Notes under the pieces: model-generated
What the model saw: only the letters and a program-made list of their open reading frames with translations
What the model was told of the DNA's origin: nothing
The model's database searches: none
Program-made: the position numbers and the translations under genes
Shown here: positions 12,791-25,799 of the stretch, in pieces
Layout: every line of letters starts with the position of its first letter
How positions within the stretch are numbered: the first letter of the stretch is position 1
Assembly (NCBI GenBank): GCA_027186245.1
Contig: CP114483.1
Coordinates: forward strand, 10,994,220-11,058,219
Reading direction: 5' to 3'
Length of the DNA stretch: 64,000 nucleotides
Source: Coriaria nepalensis
Taxonomy: Eukaryota; Streptophyta; Magnoliopsida; Cucurbitales; Coriariaceae

Positions 12791-15700
12791 ACTTTCGTGC
12801 ATAACTTGCCGTTGATCGATTCAAGGCAACAACGTATTTGTTTAGCCTTAAAATCATGTCATTGAGTCTCTTGTAGTCATGAAATCATTCTAAATTAATC
12901 CGAACGAATTCTATTTTTGCCCTTCAAACATGATTTTCTTACATAACTTGGGATTAATCTATTGAACACATCAATGCATTCCTTTAGCCTTAAAAAGCAT
13001 GTCAGTCAGTCTTTTGATGTCATTAAATTGTTTGAAAGCACGTGGAACCCATTCTATGTTTGCATTTAAAACACGACTTTCATGCATAACTCGCAAATGA
13101 TCTATTGAAGAAAACTATGCATTTTTTTAGCCTTAAAGTCGTTTTATTGCGTCTCTTTTAGTCATTAAATCATTCAAAATCGCTTCGAACGAAATTCGCA
13201 CTTTAAACTTGACTTTCGTGCATAACTTGCAAATGATCTATTCAAGGCAACAACGCATTTGTTTAGCCTTAAAATCATGTCATTGAGTCTCTTGTAGTCA
13301 TGAAATCATTCTAAATTAATCCGAACGAATTCTATTTTTGCCCTTCAAACATGATTTTCTTACATAACTTGCAATTGATCTATTGCAGACAACAATGCAT
13401 TCCTTTAGCCTTAAAAAGCATGTCATTCAGTCTTTTCATGTCATTAAATTGTTTGGAAGCACGTCGAACCAAATCTATGTTTGCCTTTAACACACAACTT
13501 TCATGCATAACCTGCAAATGATCTATTGAAGAAAACTATGCATTTTTTTGGCCTTAAAGTCATATTATTGCGTCTCTTTTAGTCATTAAATCATTCAAAA
13601 TCACTTCGAACGAAATTCGTACTTTAAACTTGACTTTCGTGCATAACTTGCAAATGATCTATTCAAGGCAACAACGCATTTGTTTATCCTTAAAATCATG
13701 TCATTGAGTCTCTTGTAGTCATGAAATCATTCTAAATTAATCCGAACGAATTCTGTTTCTGCCCTTCAAACATGATTTTCTTACATAACTTGCAATTGAT
13801 CTATTGCAGACAACAATGCATTCCTTTAGCCTTAAAAAGCATGTCATTCAGTCTTTTCATGTCATTAAATTGTTTGGAAGCACGTCGAACCAAATCTATG
13901 TTTGCCTTTAAAACACAACTTTCATGCATAACCTGCAAATGATCTATTGAAGAAAACTATGCATTTTTTTAGCCTTAAAGTCATATTATTGCGTCTCTTT
14001 TAGTCATTAAATCATTCAAAATCACTTCGTACGAAATTCGCACTTTAAACTTGACTTTCGTGCATAACTTGCAAATGATCTATTCAAGGCAACAACGCAT
14101 TTCTTTAGCCTTAAAATCATGTCATTAAGTCTCTTGTAGTCATGAAATCATTCTAAATTAATTCGAACGAATTCTATTTTCGCCCTTCAAACATGATTTT
14201 CTTACATAACTTGCAATTGATCTATTGAAGACAACAATGCATTCCTTTAGCCTTAAAAAGCATGTCATTCAGTCTTTCCATGTCATTAAATTGTTTGGAA
14301 GCACGTCGAACCAATTCTATGTTTGCATTTAAAACACGACTTTCATCCATAACTTGCAAATGATCTATTGAAGAAAACTATGCATTTTTTTAGCCTTAAA
14401 GTCGTATTATTGCGTCTCTTTTAGTCATTAAATCATTCAAAATCACTTCGTACGAAATTCACACTTTAAACATGACTTTCGTGCATAACTTGCCGTTGAT
14501 CGATTCAAGGCAACAACGCATTTGTTTAGCCTTAAAATCCTGTCATTGAGTCTCTTGTAGTCATGAAATCATTCTAAATTAATCCGAACGAATTCTATTT
14601 TTGCCCTTCAAACATGATTTTCTTACATAACTTGCGATGAATCTATTGAAGACAACAATGCATTCCTTTAGCCTTAAAAAGCATGTCAGTCAGTCTTTTG
14701 ATGTCATTAAATTGTTTGAAAGCACGTCGAACCCATTCTATGTTGGCATTTAAAACACGACTTTCATGCATAACTCGCAAATGATCTATTGAAGAAAACT
14801 ATGCATTTTTTTAGCCTTAAAGTCGTTTTATTGCGTCTCTTTTAGTCATTAAATCATTCAAAATCACTTCGAACGAAATTCGCACTTTAAACTTGACTTT
14901 CGTGCATAACTTGCAAATGATCTATTCAAGGCAACAACGCATTTGTTTAGCCTTAAAATCATGTCAGTGAGTCTCTTGTAGTCATGAAATCATTCTAAAT
15001 TAATCCGAATGAATTCTATTTTCGCCCTTCAAACATGATTTTCTTACATAACTTGCAATTGATCTATTGAAGACATCAATGCATTCCTATAGCCTTAAAA
15101 AGCATGTCATTTAGTCATTTCATGTCATTAAATTGTTTGGAAGCACGTCGAACCAAATCTATGTTTGCCTTTAAAACACAACTTTCATGCATAACCTGCA
15201 AATGATCTATTGAAGAAAACTATGCATTTTTTTAGCCTTAAAGTCATATTATTGCGTCTCTTTTAGTCATTAAATCATTCAAAATCACTTCGTACGAAAT
15301 TCGCACTTTAAACTTGACTTTCGGCATAACTTGCAAATGATCTATTCAAGGCAACAACGCATTTCTTTAGCCTTAAAATCATGTCATTGAGTCTCTTGAA
15401 GTCATGAAATCATTCTAAATTAATTCGAACGAATTCTATTTTCGCCCTTCAAACATGATTTTCTTACATAACTTGCAATTGATCTATTGAAGACAACAAT
15501 GCATTCCTTTAGCCTTAAAAAGCATGTCATTCAGTCTTTCCATGTCATTAAATTGTTTGGAAGCACGTCGAACCAATTCTATGTTTGCATTTAAAACACG
15601 ACTTTCATGCATAACTTGCAAATGATCTACTAAAGAAAACTATGCATTTTTTTAGCCTTAAAGTCGTATTATTGCGTCTCTTTTAGTCATTAAATCATTC

Positions 15701-17250
15701 AAAATCACTTCGTACGAAATTCGCACTTTAAACATGACTTTCGTGCATAACTTGCCGTTGATCGATTCAAGGCAACAACGCATTTGTTTAGCCTTAAAAT
15801 CATGTCATTGAGTCTCTTGTAGTCATGAAATCATTCTAAATTAATCCGAACGAATTATATTTTTGCCCTTCAAACATGATTTTCTTACATAACTTGCAAT
15901 TAATCTATTGAAGACAACAATGCATTCCTTTAGCCTTAAAAAGCATGTCATTCAGTCTTTTCATGCCATTAAATTGTTTGAAACCACATCGAACCAATTC
16001 TATGTTTGCATTTAGAACACGACTTTCATGCATAACTTGCAAATGATCTATTGAAGAAAACTATGCATTTTTTTAGCCTTAAAGTCGTATTATTGCGTCT
16101 CTTTTAGTCATTAAATCATTCAAAATCACTTCGTACGAGATTCGCAGTTTAAACATCACTTTCGTGCATAACTTGCCGTTGATTGATTCAAGGCAACAAC
16201 GGATTTTTTTACCCTTAAAATTATGTCATTGAGTCTATTGTAGTCATGAAATCATTCTAATTAATCCGAACGAATTCTATTTTCGCGCTTCAAACATGAT
16301 TTTCTTACATAACTTGTAATTAATCTATTGAAGACAACAATGCATTCCTTTAGCCTTAAAAAGCATGTCATTCAGTCTTTTCATGCCATTAAATTGTTTG
16401 AAACCACGTCGAACCAATTCTATGTTTGCATTTAGAACACGACTTTCATGCATAACTTGCAAATGATCTATTGAAGAAAACTATGCATTTTTTTTAGCCT
16501 TAAAGTCGTATTATTGCGTCTCTTTTAGTCATTAAATCATTCAAAATCACTTCGTACGAAATTCGCACTTTAAACTTGACTTTCGTGCATAACTTGCAAA
16601 TGATATATTCAAGGCAACAACGCATTTCTTTAGCCTTAAAATCATGTCATTGAGTCTCTTGTAGTCATGAAATCATTCTAAATTAATTCGAACGAATTCT
16701 ATTTTCGCCCTTCAAACATGATTTTCTTACATAACTTGCAATTAATCTATTGAAGACAACAATGCATTCCTTTAGCTTTAAAAAGCATGTCATTCAGTCT
16801 TTTCATGTCATTAAATTGTTTGAAACCTCATCGAACCAATTCTATGTTTGCATTTAAAACACGACTTTCATGCATAACTTGCAAATGATCTATTGAAGAA
16901 ACTATGCATTTTTTTAGCCTTAAAGTCGTATTATTGCGTCTCTTTTAGTCATTAAATCATTCAAAATCACTTCGTACGAAATTCGCACTTTAAACTTGAC
17001 TTTCGTGCATAACTTGCAAATGATATATTCAAGGCAACAACGCATTTCTTTAGCCTTAAAATCATGTCATTGAGTCTCTTGTAGTCATGAAATCATTCTA
17101 AATTAATTCGAACGAATTCTATTTTCGCCCTTCAAACATGATTTTCTTACATAACTTGCAATTAATCTATTGAAGACAACAATGCATTCCTTTAGCTTTA
17201 AAAGCATGTCATTCAGTCTTTTCATGTCATTAAATTCTTTGAAACCTCAT

Positions 17251-17393
17251 CGAACGAATTCTATGTTTGCCTTTAAACCACGACTTTCATGCATAACTTG
17301 CAAATGATCTATTGAAGACAACAATGCATTCCTTTAGCCTTAAAAACCATCTCATTTAGTCTTTTCATGTCATTAAATTGTTTGAAAGCACAT
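17251..17393 (+). repeat. Hybrid A/C monomer breaking the A-B-C phase
   Basis: Normal A, B and C lie at about 16832, 16974 and 17108. They are followed here by a fourth monomer of 143 bp before the next A at 17394. Its left part is A-like (ctatgtttgcctttaaacc, cataacttgcaaatgatc) and its right part is C-like (gaagacaacaatgcattcc, then ccatctcatttagtc). The last A-specific base is 17306 and the first C-specific base is 17319, so the switch lies in the 12 shared bases atctattgaaga (17307-17318). Local order is therefore A-B-C-A/C-A-B-C and the spacing is 562 bp instead of 421. It is the only phase break found when trimer starts were followed across the window. Confidence 0.9.
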
Positions 17394-20300
17394 CGAACCA
17401 ATTCTATGTTTGCATTTAGAACACGACTTTCATGCATAACTTCCAAATGATCTATTGAAGAAAACTATGCATTTTTTAATCCTTAAAGTCATATTATTGC
17501 GTCTCTTTTATTCATTAAATCATTCAAAATCACTTCGTACGAAATTCGCAGTTTAAACATGACTTTCGTGCATAACTTGCCGTTGATCGATTCAAGCCAA
17601 CAACGAATTTGTTTAGCCTTAAAATCATGTCATTGAGTCTCTTGTAGTCATGAAATCATTCTAAATTAATCCGAACGAATTCTATTTTTGCCCTTCAAAC
17701 ATGATTTTCTTACATAACTTGCAATTAATCTATTGAAGACAACAATGCATTCCTTTAGCCTTTAAAAGCATGTCAGTCAGTCTTTTGATGTCATTAAATT
17801 GTTTGAAAGCACGTCGAACCCATTCTATGTTTGCATTTAAAACACGACTTTCATGCATAACTCGCAAATGATCTATTGACGAAAACTATGCATTTTTTTG
17901 GCCTTAAAGTCGTTTTATTGCATCTCTTTTAGTCATTAAATTATTCAAAATCACTTCGAACGAAATTCGCACTTTAAACTTGACTTTCGTGCATAACTTG
18001 CCGTTGATCGATTCAAGGCAACAACGAATTTGTTTAGCCATAAAATCATGTCATTGAGTCTCTTGTAGTCATGAAATCATTCTAAATTAATCCGAACGAA
18101 TTCTATTTTTGCCCTTCAAACATGATTTTCTTACATAACTTGCAATTAATCTATTGAAGACAACAATGCGTTCCTTTAGCCTTTAAAAGCATGTCATTCA
18201 GTGTTTTCATGTCATTAAATTGTTTGGAAGCATGTCGAATCAAATCTATGTTTGCCTTTAAAACACGACTTTCATGCATAACTTGCAAATGATCTATTGA
18301 AGAAAACTATGCATTTTTTTAGCCTTAAAGTCATATTATTGCGTCTCTTTTAGTCATTAAAGCATTCAAAATCACTTCGTACGAAATTCGCACTTTAAAC
18401 TTGACTTTCGTGCATGACTTGCAAATGATCTATTCAAGGCAACAACGCATTTCTTTAGCCTTAAAATCATGTCATTGAGTCTCTTGTAGTCATGAAATCA
18501 TTCTAAATTAATTCGAACGAATTCTATTTTCGCCCTTCAAACATGATTTTCTTACATAACTTGCAATTAATCTATTGAAGACAACAATGCATTCCCTTAG
18601 CCTTAAAAACCATCTCATTTAGTCTTTTCATGTCATTAAATTGTTTGAAAGCACATCGAACCAATTCTATGTTTGCATTTAGAACACGACTTTCATGCAT
18701 AACTTGCAAATGATCTATTGAAGAAAACTATGCATTTTTTAAGCCTTAAAGTCATATTATTGCGTCTCTTTTAGTCATTAAATCATTCAAAATCACTTCG
18801 TATGAAATTCGCAGTTTAAACATGACTTTCGTGAATAACTTGCCGTTGATCGATTCAAGGCAACAACGAATTTGTTTAGCCTTAAAATCATGTCATTGAG
18901 TCTCTTGTAGTCATGAAATCATTCTAAATTAATCCGAACGAATTCTATTTTCACCCTTCAAACATGATTTTCTTACATAACTTGCAATTAATCTATTGAA
19001 GACAACAACGCATTTCTTTAGCCTTAAAAAGCATGTCATTCAGTCTTTTCATGTCATTAAATTGTTTGGAAGCACGTAGAACCAATTCTATGTTTGCATT
19101 TAAAACACGACTTTCATGCATAACTTGCAAATGATCTATTGAAGAAAACTATGCACTTTTTTAGCCTTAAAGTCGTATTATTGCGTCTCTTTTAGTCATT
19201 AAATTATTCAAAATCACTTCGTACGAAATTCGCACTTTAAACATGACTTTCGTACATAACTTGCCGTTGATCGATTCAAGTCTACAACGCATTTGTTTGG
19301 CCTTAAAATTATGTCATTGAGTTTATTGTAGTCATGAAATCATTCTAATGAATCCAAACGAATTCTATTTTCGCCCTTCAAACATGATTTTCTTACACAA
19401 CTTGCAATTAATCTATTGAAGACAACAATGCATTCCTTTAGCCTTAAAAAGCATGTCATTCAGTCTTTTCATGTCATTAAATTGTTTGAAAGCACATCGA
19501 ACCAATTCTATGTTTGCATTTAAAACACGACTTTCATGCATAACTTGCAAATGATCTATTGAAGAAAACTATGCATTTTTTTAGCCTTAAAGTCGTTTTA
19601 TTGCGTCTCTTTTAGTCATTAAATCATTCAAAATCACTTCGAATGAAATTCGCACTTTAAACTTGACTTTCGTGCATAACTTGCAAATGATCGATTCAAG
19701 GCAACAACGCATTTCTTTAGCCGTAAAATCATGTCATTGAGTCTCTTGTAGTCATGAAATCATTCTAAATTAATTCGAACTAATTCTATTTTCGCCCTTC
19801 AAACATGATTTTCTTACATAACTTGCAATTAATCTATTGAAGACAACAATGCATTCCCTTAGCCTTAAAAACCATCTCATTTAGTCTTTTCATGTCATTA
19901 AATTGTTTGAAAGCACATCGAACCAATTCTATGTTTGCATTTAGAACACGACTTTCATGCATAACTTGCAAATGATCTATTGAAGAAAACTATGCATTTT
20001 TTAAGCCTTAAAGTCATATTATTGCGTCTCTTTTAGTCATTAAATCATTCAATATCAATTCGTACGAAATTCGCAGTTTAAACATGACTTTCGTACATAA
20101 CTTGCCGTTGATCGATTCAAGTCAACAACGCATTTGTTTAGCCTTAAAATTTTGTCATTGAGTCTATTGTAGTCATGAAATCATTCTAATTAATCCAAAC
20201 AAATTCTATTTTCGCCCTTCAAACATGATTTTCTTACATAACTTGTAATTAATCTATTGAAGACAACAATGCATTCCTTTAGCCTTAAAAAGCATGTGAT

Positions 20301-23300
20301 TCAGTCTTTTCATGTCGTTTATTTTTTTGGAAGCACGTCTAACCCATTCTATGTTTGCATTTAAAATACGACTTTCATGCATAACTTGCAAATGATCTAT
20401 TGAAGAAAACTATGATTTTTTTTAGCCTTAAAGTCGTTTTATTGCGTCTCTTTTAGTCATTAAATCATTCAAAATCACTTCGAACGAAATTCGCACTTTA
20501 AACTTGACTTTCGTGCATAACTTGCAAATGATCGATTCAAGGCAACAACGCATTTCTTTAGCCTTAAAATCATGTCATTGAGTCTCTTGTAGTCATGAAA
20601 TCATTCTAAATTAATTCGAACGAATTCTATTTTCGCCCTTCAAACATGATTTTCTTACATAACTTGCAATTAATCTATTGAAGACAACAATGCATTCCCT
20701 TAGCCTTAAAAACCATCTCATTTAGTCTTTTCATGTCATTAAATTATTTGAAAGCACATCGAACCAATTCTATGTTTGCATTTAGAACACGACTTTCATG
20801 CATAACTTGCAAATGATCTATTGAAGAAAACTATGCATTTTTTAAACCTTAAAGTCATATTATTGCGTCTCTTTTAGTCATTAAATCATTCAAAATCACT
20901 TCGTATGAAATTCGCAGTTTAAACATGACTTTCGTGAATCACTTGCCGTTGATCGATTCAAGGCAACAACGAATTTGTTTAGCCTTAAAATCATGTCATT
21001 GAGTCTCTTGTAGTCATGAAATCATTCTAAATTAATCCGAACGAATTCTATTTTCACCCTTCAAACATGATTTTCTTACATAACTTGCAATTAATCTATT
21101 GAAGACAACAACGCATTCCTTTAGCCTTAAAAAGCATGTCATTCAGTCTTTTCATGTCATTAAATTGTTTGGAAGCACGTCGAACCAATTCTATGTTTGC
21201 ATTTAAAACACGACTTTCATGCATAACTTGCAAATGATCTATTGAAGAAAACTATGCACTTTTTTAGCCTTAAAGTCGTATTATTGCGTCTCTTTTAGTC
21301 ATTAAATTATTCAAAATCACTTCGTACGAAATTCGCAGTTTAAACATGACTTTCGTACATAACTTGCCGTTGATCGATTCAAGTCTACCATGCATTTGTT
21401 TAGCCTTAAAATTATGTCATTGAGTCTCTTGTAGTCATGAAATCATTCTAAATTAATCCGAACGAATTCTATTTTCACCATTCAAACATGATTTTCTTAC
21501 ATAACTTGCAATTAATCTATTGAAGACAACAACGCATTCCTTTAGCCTTAAAAAGCATGTCATTCAGTCTTTTCATGTCTTTAAATTGTTTGGAAGCACG
21601 TCGAACCAATTCTATGTTTGCATTTAAAACACGACTTTCATGCATAACTTGCAAATGATCTATTGAAGAAAACTATGCACTTTTTTAGCCTTAAAGTCGT
21701 ATTATTGCGTCTCTTTTAGTCATTAAATTATTCAAAATCACTTCGTACGAAATTCGCACTTTAAACATGACTTTCGTACATAACTTGCCGTTGATCGATT
21801 CAAGTCTACAACGCATTTGTTTAGCCTTAAAATTATGTCATTGAGTCTATTGTAGTCATGAAATCATTCTAATTAATCCCAACGAATTCTATTTTCGCCC
21901 TTCAAACATGATTTTCTTACATAACTTGCAATTAATCTATTGAAGACAACAATGCATTCCTTTAGCCTTAAAAAGCATGTCATTCAGTCTTTTCATGTCA
22001 TTAAATTGTTTGAAAGCACATCGAACCAATTCTATGTTTGCATTTAAAACATGACTTTCATGCATAACTTGCAAATGATCTATTGAAGAAAACTATGCAT
22101 ATTTTTAGCCTTAAAGTCATATTATTGCGTCTCTTTTAGTCATTAATTCATTCAATATCAATTCGTACGAAATTCGCAGTTTAAACATGACTTTCGTACA
22201 TAACTTGGCATTTATCGATTCAAGTCAACAACGCATTTGTTTAGCCTTAAAATTTTGTCATTGAGTCTATTGTAGTCATGAAATCATTCTAATTAATCCA
22301 AACAAATTCTATTTTCGCCCTTCAAACATGATTTTCTTACATAACTTGTAATTAATCTATTGAAGACAACAATGCATTCCTTTAGCCTTAAAAAGCATGT
22401 CATTCAGTCTTTTCATGTCATTTATTTTTTTGGAAGCACGTCTAACCCATTCTATGTTTGCATTTAAAATACGACTTTCATGCATAACTTGCAAATGATC
22501 TATTGAAGAAAACTATGCATTTTTTTAGCCTTAAAGTCGTTTTATTGCGTCTCTTTTAGTCATTAAATCATTCAAAATCACTTCGAACGAAATTCGCACT
22601 TTAAACTTGACTTTCGTGCATAACTTGCAAATGATCGATTCAAGGCAACAACGCATTTCTTTAGCCTTAAAATCATGTCATTGAGTCTCTTGTAGTCATG
22701 AAATCATTCTAAATTAATTCGAACGAATTCTATTTTCGCCCTTCAAACATGATTTTCTTACATAACTTGCAATTAATCTATTGAAGACAACAATGCATTC
22801 CCTTAGCCTTAAAAACCATCTCATTTAGTCTTTTCATGTCATTAAATTGTTTGAAAGCACATCGAACCAATTCTATGTTTGCATTTAGAACACGACTTTC
22901 ATGCATAACTTGCAAATGATCTATTGAAGAAAACTATGCATTTTTTAAGCCTTAAAGTCATATTATTGCGTCTCTTTTAGTCATTAAATCATTCAAAATC
23001 ACTTCGTATGAAATTCGCAGTTTAAACATGACTTTCGTGAATAACTTGCCGTTGATCGATTCAAGGCAACAACGAATTTGTTTAGCCTTAAAATCATGTC
23101 ATTGAGTCTCTTGTAGTCATGAAATCATTCTAAATTAATCCGAACGAATTCTATTTTCACCCTTCAAACATGATTTTCTTACATAACTTGCAATTAATCT
23201 ATTGAAGACAACAACGCATTTCTTTAGCCTTAAAAAGCATGTCATTCAGTCTTTTCATGTCATTAAATTGTTTGGAAGCACGTAGAACCAATTCTATGTT

Positions 23301-24117
23301 TGCATTTAAAACACGACTTTCATGCATAACTTGCAAATGATCTATTGAAGAAAACTATGCACTTTTTTAGCCTTAAAGTCGTATTATTGCGTCTCTTTTA
23401 GTCATTAAATTATTCAAAATCACTTCGTACGAAATTCGCACTTTAAACATGACTTTCGTACATAACTTGCCGTTGATCGATTCAAGTCTACAACGCATTT
23501 GTTTGGCCTTAAAATTATGTCATTGAGTTTATTGTAGTCATGAAATCATTCTAATGAATCCAAACGAATTCTATTTTCGCCCTTCAAACATGATTTTCTT
23601 ACACAACTTGCAATTAATCTATTGAAGACAACAATGCATTCCTTTAGCCTTAAAAAGCATGTCATTCAGTCTTTTCATGTCATTAAATTGTTTGAAAGCA
23701 CATCGAACCAATTCTATGTTTGCATTTAAAACACGACTTTCATGCATAACTTGCAAATGATCTATTGAAGAAAACTATGCATTTTTTTAGCCTTAAAGTC
23801 GTTTTATTGCGTCTCTTTTAGTCATTAAATCATTCAAAATCACTTCGAATGAAATTCGCACTTTAAACTTGACTTTCGTGCATAACTTGCAAATGATCGA
23901 TTCAAGGCAACAACGCATTTCTTTAGCCGTAAAATCATGTCATTGAGTCTCTTGTAGTCATGAAATCATTCTAAATTAATTCGAACGAATTCTTTTTTCG
24001 CCCTTCAAACATGATTTTCTTACATAACTTGCAATTAATCTATTGAAGACAACAATGCATTCCCTTAGCCTTAAAAACCATCTCATTTAGTCTTTTCATG
24101 TCATTAAATTGTTTGAA

Positions 24118-25799
24118 AGCACATCGAACCAATTCTATGTTTGCATTTAGAACACGACTTTCATGCATAACTTGCAAATGATCTATTGAAGAAAACTATG
24201 CATTTTTTAAGCCTTAAAGTCATATTATTGCGTCTCTTTTAGTCATTAAATCATTCAATATCAATTCGTACGAAATTCGCAGTTTAAACATGACTTTCGT
24301 ACATAACTTGCCGTTGATCGATTCAAGTCAACAACGCATTTGTTTAGCCTTAAAATTTTGTCATTGAGTCTATTGTAGTCATGAAATCATTCTAATTAAT
24401 CCAAACAAATTCTATTTTCGCCCTTCAAACATGATTTTCTTACATAACTTGTAATTAATCTATTGAAGACAACAATGCATTCCTTTAGCCTTAAAAAGCA
24501 TGTCATTCAGTCTTTTCATGTCGTTTATTTTTTTGGAAGCACGTCTAACCCATTCTATGTTTGCATTTAAAATACGACTTTCATGCATAACTTGCAAATG
24601 ATCTATTGAAGAAAACTATGGTTTTTTTTAGCCTTAAAGTCGTTTTATTGCGTCTCTTTTAGTCATTAAATCATTCAAAATCACTTCGAACGAAATTCGC
24701 ACTTTAAACTTGACTTTCGTGCATAACTTGCAAATGATCGATTCAAGGCAACAACGCATTTCTTTAGCCGTAAAATCATGTCATTGAGTCTCTTGTAGTC
24801 ATGAAATCATTCTAAATTAATTCGAACGAATTCTTTTTTCGCCCTTCAAACATGATTTTCTTACATAACTTGCAATTAATCTATTGAAGACAACAATGCA
24901 TTCCCTTAGCCTTAAAAACCATCTCATTTAGTCTTTTCATGTCATTAAATTGTTTGAAAGCACATCGAACCAATTCTATGTTTGCATTTAGAACACGACT
25001 TTCATGCATAACTTGCAAATGATCTATTGAAGAAAACTATGCATTTTTTAAGCCTTAAAGTCATATTATTGCGTCTCTTTTAGTCATTAAATCATTCAAT
25101 ATCAATTCGTACGAAATTCGCAGTTTAAACATGACTTTCGTACATAACTTGCCGTTGATCGATTCAAGTCAACAACGCATTTGTTTAGCCTTAAAATTTT
25201 GTCATTGAGTCTATTGTAGTCATGAAATCATTCTAATTAATCCAAACAAATTCTATTTTCGCCCTTCAAACATGATTTTCTTACATAACTTGTAATTAAT
25301 CTATTGAAGACAACAATGCATTCCTTTAGCCTTAAAAAGCATGTCATTCAGTCTTTTCATGTCGTTTATTTTTTTGGAAGCACGTCTAACCCATTCTATG
25401 TTTGCATTTAAAATACGACTTTCATGCATAACTTGCAAATGATCTATTGAAGAAAACTATGGTTTTTTTTAGCCTTAAAGTCGTTTTATTGCGTCTCTTT
25501 TAGTCATTAAATCATTCAAAATCACTTCGAACGAAATTCGCACTTTAAACTTGACTTTCGTGCATAACTTGCAAATGATCGATTCAAGGCAACAACGCAT
25601 TTCTTTAGCCTTAAAATCATGTCATTGAGTCTCTTGTAGTCATGAAATCATTCTAAATTAATTCGAACGAATTCTATTTTCGCCCTTCAAACATGATTTT
25701 CTTACATAACTTGCAATTAATCTATTGAAGACAACAATGCATTCCCTTAGCCTTAAAAACCATCTCATTTAGTCTTTTCATGTCATTAAATTGTTTGAA
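24118..25799. repeat. Tandem two-trimer (841-bp) duplication inside a 4206-bp HOR copy
   Basis: Units 24118-24958 and 24959-25799 are near-identical neighbours. The marker tcgtttattt occurs at 24521 and 25362 but only once (20315) in the preceding HOR copy. Flanking markers double as well: agccgtaaaatc and gaattcttttttcgc appear near 23930-23990 and again near 24770-24835, then revert to agccttaaaatc and gaattctatttt near 25600-25670. The duplication explains why one HOR copy is 5047 bp rather than 4206. Confidence 0.88.

Larger units (their letters stand above)
12623..18600. repeat. Block II: diverged transition zone with B' variants
   Basis: Trimers here differ from each other more than elsewhere, by eye. 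New variants first appear: B' with the A-like core cttgcaaatgatctattcaagg (first near 13221, then 13641, 14066 and others), ctttaaacttgac in B, tttgcctttaaaacacaac in A, tttagaacacg in A (from about 16012), and ccacatcgaacc in place of gcacgtcgaacc. One trimer is 415 bp (12623-13037) because of a small deletion in B. The block ends where the 4206-bp HOR begins. It may be an older, less homogenised part of the array (inference). Confidence 0.75.
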
